This document shows, piece by piece, positions 56,452 to 64,000 of a DNA stretch of 64,000 nt. The translations under genes and the position numbers were made by a program. The notes beneath the pieces are model-generated. The model was not told where the DNA came from. It searched no databases and was given only the letters and a program-made list of their open reading frames with translations. Location: the NCBI GenBank assembly GCA_015698045.1, contig BLAL01000182.1, forward strand, positions 558,001 through 622,000. The letters run 5' to 3'. The DNA is from Rhizophagus clarus (taxonomy: Eukaryota > Glomeromycota > Glomeromycetes > Glomerales > Glomeraceae). The first letter of the stretch is position 1; each line of letters starts with the position of its first letter.

Positions 56452-56836
56452 TAGATGTAAGCGGAACAGAAGCTTTATATTGGGAAGCGCAGTTTATAAT
56501 GTTAAGTACTGCTTTATATTTTTTACCTATAAAGTAATCATGAGTGAGAAATAGTATATCGCACTGGTGTACACAGTTGGGGCGTGTTATCCGCCCATAG
56601 CTGACTCTAGGGATGTATTTTGGAGAGGTTTTATTAGTCTGGTATGACTCTTGATTTTCTAAAAAATCTTTGCATTCACTTAGGCGGAATCGGTGCCCCT
56701 CTTTTTTACATGCATCTCTCAAAGATTTAGGGTTGGAATGATAGCCAGTTGGGTGATAATATATTTCACGTAATATAATATTTCTTTCAATTCTCTGAGC
56801 CTCATCGGGATCTATCAAAATTTGAGGTTGGCTCAT
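56452..56836 (-). pseudogene. Integrase, N-terminal portion, fossil
   Basis: Starts MSQPQILIDPDEAQRIERNI and continues LREIYYHPTGYHSNPKSLRD, with CVHQCDILFLTHDYFIGKKY carrying the first catalytic Asp. It stops at the TA flank of the inserted transposon. Its start codon is only 29 bp from that of the divergent Gag-like gene. Confidence 0.65.
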
Positions 56837-56865
56837 TCAATTCTCTTTTATAATCACAAAAAAGA

Positions 56866-59328
56866 ATGGCATTTCGGAGGCCTCATCCAAGGCAGAGAAG
56901 AGCATGTGAAGAATATAAAGCTGAGCTGGAGGAGGAGAACTATCATCTCCATAGTGAATTGCAAATAGAAGTTGATAATAATCGCCAAAATGAAAGAAGG
57001 ATCAGAGAGCTGGAGCGGGATTATTCCCGATGTGAGCAAGAAATTTACGATCTCAGTAGGGAAATAGAGCGTCTTGAGAATGCTTCAGAAGAAGAGATAA
57101 AAGAGCTAAAGTCCGAAATCTCCAGCCTAAAGAATCAGCTATATCAAGCAAGGAAGGATATACGAGATAGGGAAAAATATATCTCTTCTTTAGAAAAACA
57201 GATAGTAGAATCCGAAGAGCAGGTGGAGAAATTGAGATGTCGGATCAAGAACATCTCATCACGGAAAAATTCTCCAGAGCGAGGGAATTCTCCAGATTTA
57301 TATAATTCAGATGAAAATATGGCCACAATAATAGAGCTAGTGAATGCCATAGATGGATTTGTAGATAATGCAACAACAACTAGAGCAATCTTGGCGAATC
57401 AAGTTAAAAGGTCGACAAGACAAATTCGCCGAAAATATGCTGATTTACAACGAGACTTGATAAATGAGCAACGGAGGCGATATGATGCAGAAGCTGAGCA
57501 GGATAATGAAATTATACGAAGGCAAAATGCTGAAGGGGTAGAACAAACGGTTATTGCTGACCTTCATCAGTTGCGAACTAATGGCCGAAATCAGGTTAAC
57601 AGATTGTTAGATAGGATGACAAGAAAGCAAACCCGTATAGGTACACTTGTACAAGAAAAATTTGCCTTACAATTACTATATCAGCGAAATGCTCATCACC
57701 TACAGCGAAGCAGAGGGGATGTGGCTTTATTAGAGTATAATCGGGACAGGCTCTATGAGCGATATGAGAAATGGAAAAATAAGACCCAAGCAGAACGCCA
57801 GAATAATTTAATTTTGCAGGGACAAATATTCGCATTACAAAACAATCTTCCACATTTAGGGATGGCAGGATATGCACCAAAAAGATTCTCAGGTAGAGCG
57901 GATGAAGATATAGATGAATTCGTAAAAGACTACAGACTCTATCTTACGGCGGCCAACATTGCTACTGGTAATCCAGCTGGCAAACAGAGAGCTTTAGAGC
58001 TATTCTGGTCCTGCTTGACAGATGAGGCATCACGTTGGGCTGAAGATAAGCTTAAAGGTAAAAAATGGCGATTGAATCATGTAGCTTGTGGGAATGCTTT
58101 AGCAAATATGGCCGCCGTTGTGGCCTTAAATAATGCTCAGATAACGGCCGCCATGATTAATGCGCCTGATGGTACTGTAGCACCAGGATTGCTGGCTGGA
58201 GCTACTGGCGCTACAGTTATCCCGGCACATAATGTTCATACGGATGAGGATTGGTCTCTTGCTGGGGGGTGTCCTGTAGACGCTGGTACAGCAACTAATG
58301 CACCGAATGGAGTTTTAAATAATAATAACCATATAGTTCTTCCTGATATCAATATTAGTCAGGTCATCTATTGGTTTAAAAGGAATTATCCTACAGTTGT
58401 TCGAGAGCAACAGGAGTTGATCTTTGGTACCCTGACTCAAGGATCTGATTCAGTTAGAAATTACTATAGAAAGATAAATAAATATGCTAGCTGGGCTCGA
58501 ATATCTGATCGTGAAAAAAGAATACAATTTATACGTGGTTTGTCTCCCGAAAACAAGTTGGAAATGAAGCGACTGGGTTTAAACAGACCTTTAAATGATG
58601 AATTGATTGAAACATTGGAAGAGATTGAAACGGAAAGAAATAATTTGCTTTTGGGTGAAGATATTTATAACCAGCCAGTTTCTAAAACAAAGCTAAAAGT
58701 ACCTTCCCATCAGAGTATCACTACAGAAGATGTTGATAGGATTGTAAATAGTAGGATCCAGGCGTTACAACAATCGGCGCCAAATCAATCACCGTTATCT
58801 TCTTCTAGTCAGGAAAATATCACTAAGGCTGATTTACAGGCCTTAGCTAAATCCTTTCAAGAGACTTTGACTCGAGCGTCTAAAACTCTGGATAATAGTA
58901 AAAAATCAGTCGATAAGAAAGCAGAAGATCGTGCTGTTATACGTTTTTTGAAAGATATAGCAAGAGGAGCCAATGATGATTATTATTATGATTCTGGGGA
59001 TGATCCTGTGGATGATATTACTGATAGTATGGCCGGCATGACACTAAATAGTGCCAAAATAAATGCTATCAAATCTGCGGTTAGAAGTGCTATTAAGAAA
59101 TGTACTAAGTGCGGTAGATTTGGACACACTTCCCGTAAGTGCCCTCGAAAGAAGAAAAAGAAAAGCAAGAAGTCAAAGAAAGGTAGGATCAATCTCGCTA
59201 TAGAACCAGATTCTTCTTCAGACAATACTTCTTCTAGCGATAGTTCCGATTCTGATACAAGTTCTTCTGATTCTTCTAATTCTGCCGACGGTCTTGATGT
59301 TCATATATCTAAGTCAAAAAAAAAGTAA
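56866..59328 (+). CDS. Gag-like protein with zinc knuckle, fossil that looks whole
   Basis: 820 residues in one open frame. Residues 10-135 are a long coiled coil. A retrotransposon-Gag-like helical region follows from about 340 to 610 (APKRFSGRADEDIDEFVKDY, then VRNYYRKINKYASWARISDR). A CCHC zinc knuckle CTKCGRFGHTSRKC lies at 746-759, then a Lys-rich and Ser/Asp-rich tail. This is the layout of Ty3-type Gag. It lies back to back with the integrase. No LTR was recognised. Confidence 0.75.
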   Translation: MAFRRPHPRQRRACEEYKAELEEENYHLHSELQIEVDNNRQNERRIRELERDYSRCEQEIYDLSREIERLENASEEEIKELKSEISSLKNQLYQARKDIRDREKYISSLEKQIVESEEQVEKLRCRIKNISSRKNSPERGNSPDLYNSDENMATIIELVNAIDGFVDNATTTRAILANQVKRSTRQIRRKYADLQRDLINEQRRRYDAEAEQDNEIIRRQNAEGVEQTVIADLHQLRTNGRNQVNRLLDRMTRKQTRIGTLVQEKFALQLLYQRNAHHLQRSRGDVALLEYNRDRLYERYEKWKNKTQAERQNNLILQGQIFALQNNLPHLGMAGYAPKRFSGRADEDIDEFVKDYRLYLTAANIATGNPAGKQRALELFWSCLTDEASRWAEDKLKGKKWRLNHVACGNALANMAAVVALNNAQITAAMINAPDGTVAPGLLAGATGATVIPAHNVHTDEDWSLAGGCPVDAGTATNAPNGVLNNNNHIVLPDINISQVIYWFKRNYPTVVREQQELIFGTLTQGSDSVRNYYRKINKYASWARISDREKRIQFIRGLSPENKLEMKRLGLNRPLNDELIETLEEIETERNNLLLGEDIYNQPVSKTKLKVPSHQSITTEDVDRIVNSRIQALQQSAPNQSPLSSSSQENITKADLQALAKSFQETLTRASKTLDNSKKSVDKKAEDRAVIRFLKDIARGANDDYYYDSGDDPVDDITDSMAGMTLNSAKINAIKSAVRSAIKKCTKCGRFGHTSRKCPRKKKKKSKKSKKGRINLAIEPDSSSDNTSSSDSSDSDTSSSDSSNSADGLDVHISKSKKK

Positions 59329-59840
59329 AGAAGGAGAGTGAATCCGAGAAATCATCCCCTAAAGAGATGTCTAGCGCCAAGCTGAGAGAAATACCACTAG
59401 AGGATACTATTCGTAAAGTCCTTCAAAGTGAGCTTAGATTAATTTTCCCCCCACATTTTTTCCAAGATTCCACTCTCATTATGTCCAAACAGATAGTGGC
59501 TCCTATGGAGTGCGCCTCCGGCCAAAATGACACATCAGCATCTTCTAATGATTTATTTTCGGATGAGTCCAGTCTAGAGGAGGAGTCTTTAGATAGTCCT
59601 ATGGAGATCGATTTCGTCAAGAAAAAGGAGCCGAAAACGAGTGGTGCTACTGTAAAGTGTAAAATCAAACGCTTAAAGATTCCAGCCATCCCTATAAAAA
59701 GTAATTGTACATTTTTTGTACAGGTTTTGTACAACTTTGTACAGAATATGTACGGAATTTGTAGTGGTGTATACTTTATGATGACCTTTTATATATATTT
59801 ATTAAGAGAATTGTACGGAATTCGTCTGAATTTGTACTGA
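59329..59840 (+). other. Continuation downstream of the Gag-like gene, fossil
   Basis: An open stretch (EIPLEDTIRKVLQSELRLIF, then PMECASGQNDTSASSNDLFS) resembles the linker after Gag in Ty3-type elements. No protease or reverse transcriptase follows; the sequence runs into tandem repeats at about 59700. The element is truncated or was never complete on this side. Confidence 0.45.
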
Positions 59841-60070
59841 ATTTAATTTTGTACAGAATTTGTTATACGGAATTTGTACAGAAATTATCCGAATTTTAAT
59901 TTATATAATATATAATTTTGTACAGAATTTGTACAGAATTTATCCGAATGTATATAATATATAATTTTGTACAGAATTTGTACAGAATTTATCCGAATGT
60001 ATATAATATATAATTTTTGTACAGAATTTGTACAGAATTTATCCAAATGTATATAATATATAATTTTGTA
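59700..60070. repeat. TTGTACAGAATT tandem repeat
   Basis: Three clear copies of a unit of about 63-66 bp (TTGTACAGAATTTGTACAGA, then TTTATCCGAATGTATATAAT) cover 59910-60063. Looser TTGTACAGAATT and GTACGGAATT copies run from 59720. TGTACA is itself a palindrome. Confidence 0.8.
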
Positions 60071-60570
60071 TAGAATTCATTGGGAATGTTATATCAGTTC
60101 AGATCTGCGACAATCTGCATTTTTATTTTTTGAAGATTTTTTTATAAAAATTCTGATAATCTCTAAAATTGCAGATTTTAAAACATTTCGTACAAAAATC
60201 TTGAGATCTCCCATTTTTCTCTTTTATTTACACAAACTTTTTTTTTTTATTTCAACAAACTTTGCACTTCCTATTTGTCTAAACACTTAAATTTTTTTTC
60301 ACAGTGCTTTAAAAAATAATCTTTTTTAATACTTTTTAAAGAAATGATTTTTTTCAACTTCTTTAATTTAAAGAAATAATCTGTTAAAGTATTAAAAAAG
60401 AATTGAAATTTTTTTTAAGCTTCGAAACTTTGCAGGAACATCAGATTAAAAAAGTTTTTTTTTGTAAAACTTTTCTCCTACCTATTTTCGCAGGTTCTTT
60501 TGGATATTAAAAGTATTTTTTAATATTATTATTTAACGAGCATTGACTAACACTCATTTTTCCTTTTTTT
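60071..60570. other. AT-rich linker between two repeat arrays
   Basis: Contains AAAGAAATRAT/TTTTTTAA stretches with short inverted pieces. The 74-codon frame at 60066-60290 has no recognisable domain. Confidence 0.4.
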
Positions 60571-63500
60571 TGTAGGTCCAGAACACCGAAGGTATGGGTA
60601 CTGGACTCAATTTCGAAGTTAACCTTTGAAAAAAATTTTTTTTTTTATTAGTTTACTTTAACGAGCATTAGCTAACGCTCGTTTTATATTTTGTAAGTCC
60701 AAAGAGCTGAAGGCTTTACAATTCCACCAATTTCGAAGGCAAACTTCGAAAAATATTTTTTCATTAATTATTTAACGAACTTTATTAACGTTCGTTTTTA
60801 TCTTTCTAAGTCCAGAACACTAAAGGTACGAGTTCTGGACTATTTCTAAGGTTACCTTCGAAAAAAAATGATTATTTAACGAACGTTCAATTTTAATTTT
60901 TTTAGGTCCGGAAGCCGAGGTACAGCTCTGGACTTTTTTTTTTATTTTAATTTAATGAACGTTAACATTAGCGTTCGATTTTGCTTTCTTTTTTAAGTCC
61001 AGAAGCTGAGGTACAGCTCCGGACTTTTTTTTTTATTTAATTTAACGAACGTTAACATTAACGTTCGATTTTAATTTTTTTTAGTTCCGGAAGTCGAAGT
61101 ACAGCTCCGGATTTTTTTTTTATCAATCTAATTTAACGAACGTTAATATTAACGTTCGATTTTTTTTTTAATTTTGTTTATTACTTTGTAGTCCAGAACA
61201 CCGAACATGCGGCCTTGGATTTCATTTCAAAGGTAACTTTGAAAAAAAAATATTTGGTTGTTTTATTTTTACTTAGCGAACGTTAACTAACGTTCGATTT
61301 CTTTTTCTTTTTTTTTTAGGTCTGGAACTCTATTTCGAGGCGGACCACTAAGTAAAAAAAAAAATCATTTTTTTTTTTGTATTTTAGCGAAACGTTAGTA
61401 ACGTTTCGTTTTTCTTCTTTTTTTTAGGTCCGGAATTCCATTTCGAGGAGGACCATTAAGTAAAAAAAAAAATTTTTTTTACTTTAATTTCAACGAACGT
61501 TAACTAACGTTCGTTTTCTTTCTTTTTTTAGGTCCGGAACTCTTTAGAGGCAGACCGGTATTTCGAAGGTATAATATCTTCGAAATTTATTTTTTTTTTT
61601 TGTTTTATTTAAAACGAACGTTACTAATGTTCGTTTTTTTTTGTATTTTTTAGGACCGGAACTCTATTTCGAGGCGGACCACTAAGTAAAAAAAAAAAAT
61701 TCATTTTTTTTTTTGTGTTTTAGCGAAACGTTAGTAACGTTTCGTTTTTTCTTCCTTTATTTTAGGTCCGGAACTCCATAGGAGGACCATTAAGTAAAAA
61801 AAAAAAATTTTTTTTACTTTAATTTCAACGAACGTTAACTAACGTTCGTTTTCTTTCTTTTTTTAGGTCCGGAACTCCTTTTCGAGGAGGACCATTAAGT
61901 AAAAAAAAATTTTTTTTTACTTTAATTTCAACGAACGTTAACTAACGTTCGTTTTCTTTCTTGTTTTAGGTCCGGAACTCCTTTAGAGGCGGACTATGAT
62001 ATTTCGAAGGTAAAATATCTTCGAAATTTTTATTTTTTTTTTGTTTTATTTAAACGAACGTTACTAATGTTCGTTTTTTTTTTATATTTTTTAGGTCCGG
62101 AACTCTTTAGAGGCAGACTATGATATTTCGAAGGTATAATATCTTCGAAATTTTATTTTTTTTTTTGTTTTATTTAAAACGAACGTTTCTAATGTTCGTT
62201 TTTTTTGTATTTTTTAGGTCCGGAATTTAGAGGCGGACCGGGATTTCGAAGGTATAATAATATCTTCGAAATTTTATTTTTTTATATTTTACAAAACGAA
62301 ACCAATTAACGTTTCGTTTTATTTTACATTTTTTTTTTAGGTCCGGAACTCGAAGCAGACCGAAGGTAAAAAAAAAATATTTATTTTTGTTTCAACGAAT
62401 GTTAAACTAGCGTTCATTTTTTTTAGGTCCGAAAGAAGTGGACCGAGTTATTTCGAAGGTAAAAAAAAACTTCGAAATAATTTTATTTTATATTTTATTT
62501 TACGAAACGTTACTAATGTTTCGTTTCATTTTTTTTTTAGGTCCGGAACTTTAATTCGAAGCGGACCGGTATTTCGAAGGTATAAAGCTTCGAAAAAATT
62601 GTTTTTTTTTTATTTCAACGAACGTTAACTAACGTTCGGTTCTTTTTTAGGTCCGGAACTCCAATTCGAAGTGGACCGGGTTATTTCGAAGGTAAAAAAA
62701 CTTCGAAATTATTTTTTTTATATTATTTTACAAAATGTTACTAATATTTCATTTCGTATTTCTTTTTTTTTTAGGTCAGAATTCACTTTCAAAGCGGACC
62801 ATGATATTCGAAGGTAATATAATATCTTCGAAAAATTTTAACTTTATTTATTTTAACGAACGTTACTAATGTTCGTTTTTTTATTTTTTTTAGGTCCGGA
62901 ACTCCCTCTCGCAGCGGGCCATGATATTCGAAGGTAATATAATATCTTCGAAATATTTTAACTTTTTATTAAATTTAACGAACGTTACTAATGTTCGTTT
63001 TTTTTATTTTTTTTAGGTCCGGACTCTCTTTCGCAGCGGACCATAAAGGTAATATAATAACTTAGGAAAAATTTTATATTTTTTTAACGAACATTATTAA
63101 CATGCGTTTTGTATTCTTTTTTTTAGGTCTGGATCTTCCAATTCGAAGCGGACCAGGGTATTTCGAAGGTATAAAGCTTCGAAATGACTTTTTTTATTTT
63201 ATTTTTGTTTCAACGAATGTTAATTAACGTTCGTTTTCAGTTTTTAGATGGAACCCCATTTTGAGGTAGACCAGGTATTCCGAAAATAAAAAAAAATTTT
63301 TCTCGTTTTTATTAATGAAACGTTAATTAACGTTTTGATTCTTTTTTTTTTTTGTAGATTTGCGGCTTTCAGATACGGTATTTATTTCGAAAATTATAAG
63401 TTTTTTATTTTTGTTTTTTTTTTTAAAAACGAAATTTTAATTAATGTTCATTTTTTATTTTATAGGTTCACGGATTTCTGGAAGCTTCCTGAAACATAAT
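60571..63500. repeat. Complex satellite: about 27 units of about 111 bp with up to three dyad motifs each
   Basis: Each unit holds (1) an inverted repeat such as ACGAACGTTAACTAACGTTC, (2) a T-rich run ending TTTTTAG, (3) GTCCGGAACT paired with a downstream GGCGGAC, and in many units (4) TTTCGAAGGTA paired with ATCTTCGAAA. GTCC-type starts occur near 60576, 60697, 60811, 60906, 60997, 61085, 61191, 61320, 61428, 61532, 61656, 61767, 61868, 61969, 62096, 62218, 62341, 62427, 62541, 62652, 62775, 62894, 63017, 63127, 63247, 63357 and 63476. Outer units are more diverged than middle ones, as expected of a satellite. Confidence 0.9.
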
Positions 63501-64000
63501 TTTGAAGTAAGGAGGGATAGTATTTTCGCATTTTGTTGTTTTATTGGATCGAAGAAGTTAAAAGTTGTTTGTTGGAATCGAACCAACTGAAACAATGTCC
63601 AAACCATTAACAACATGATTTTGCAGTATAAAAGTAAAGAAAGAAAGAAAGGAAGGGAACTTTAGTTTAGTGCATTTAGTAAAATAGTGTAGATTAGTAA
63701 ATGCACTTTTAAATTTGTAAATATTTTTTTTTTAATGAAATAAATTAATTGATATTAGTTAACATTATGCGAAATTTTTCTGTGACGCGCATCGGCATGT
63801 CCTCAGATTAGTGCAGAAATGTACTTTGCAGAACTGCGCAGATCTGTGGACCAAAATTTTTCCCAATGGCCAGTACAGAAGTGCCTAATTTGTAATTGAT
63901 AAATTGATATGTTCTAATCGGTTTGCACCTTCATGTATGATAATTACAGTCTGTGGTAATTTATAACATACTAGTACAGAAGTAACCTAATTTGCAATTG
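63501..64000. other. Non-coding flank of the satellite array
   Basis: No gene. A T-arm-like hairpin lies at 63571-63587 on the minus strand. A near-duplicate phrase AGTACAGAAGTGCCTAATTT occurs near 63875 and again (with changes) near 63973. A GAAAG-type purine run lies near 63635-63660. Confidence 0.4.

Larger units (their letters stand above)
44677..59840. mobile_element. Broken virus-like element (Polinton/Maverick-like parts), with a nested DNA transposon
   Basis: Parts seen: A32-type packaging ATPase (looks whole), Vsr-like endonuclease, retroviral-type integrase (split by the transposon at 46754-56451), and on the other side a divergent Gag-like gene (looks whole) with a following open frame. 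The integrase/endonuclease stretch is broken several times beyond the insertion. No capsid of the Polinton type, DNA polymerase B or protease was recognised in the window, and no long terminal inverted repeats were found. The Gag-like part could instead belong to a Ty3-type neighbour. Outer limits are uncertain. Confidence 0.5.

Noticed and set aside
59700-64000. LTR of the Gag-like element
   Set aside because: No matching copy was seen upstream of the Gag-like gene within the window and no TG...CA ends were found; the region is tandem repeats.

Overview
The window looks like nuclear DNA of an arbuscular mycorrhizal fungus (Glomeromycotina, most like Rhizophagus). Reasons: very AT-rich intergenic DNA, short 60-100 bp GT-AG introns, a dense load of DNA transposons, and protein families I associate with that genome (CigA/O-fucosyltransferase-like proteins, SAM-like plus nuclease proteins, nuclease-kinase fusions, Vsr-like endonucleases). 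This is from memory of families; no database search was run.

Layout. 0-12.3 kb is ordinary host DNA: the 3' part of a DENN/C1 gene, two tandem O-fucosyltransferase-like membrane proteins and a small secreted GPI-type protein. 12.3-28.9 kb is an AT-rich transposon graveyard. It holds a 1.1-kb polypyrimidine tract, a hAT element with CGGBP1-like transposase and clear TIRs and TSD, a decayed SAM-domain gene carrying a 930-bp TA-flanked insertion, a degraded trihelix module beside a decayed CACTA (Tnp2) transposase, a non-autonomous element with a perfect 8-bp TSD, a 50-bp perfect palindrome and a minisatellite.

29-44.6 kb is less AT-rich and gene-dense, mostly intron-poor: a small Cys/His protein, a HIT-like protein, SAM-like proteins, nuclease-like and nuclease-kinase genes resembling crinkler-type effectors, zinc-binding and coiled-coil proteins, and a RING protein. 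Several of these genes share diverged flanking blocks, which suggests duplication or shared regulation.

44.6-59.8 kb holds a broken virus-like element with Polinton/Maverick-like parts: an A32-type packaging ATPase, a Vsr-like endonuclease and a retroviral-type integrase, with a divergent Gag-like gene only 29 bp away. A 9,698-bp DNA transposon (46754-56451) sits inside the integrase region. It looks complete: 42-bp TIRs, TA duplication, subterminal repeats and three genes whose exons all join in frame (852-aa Plavaka/CACTA-like transposase, 123-aa trihelix DNA-binding protein, 376-aa accessory protein).

59.8-64 kb is almost all repeats: a tandem TTGTACAGAATT array, then about 27 units of roughly 111 bp, each with up to three dyad motifs and splice-site-like borders. 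That array and the three-gene transposon are the two most unusual things in the window.
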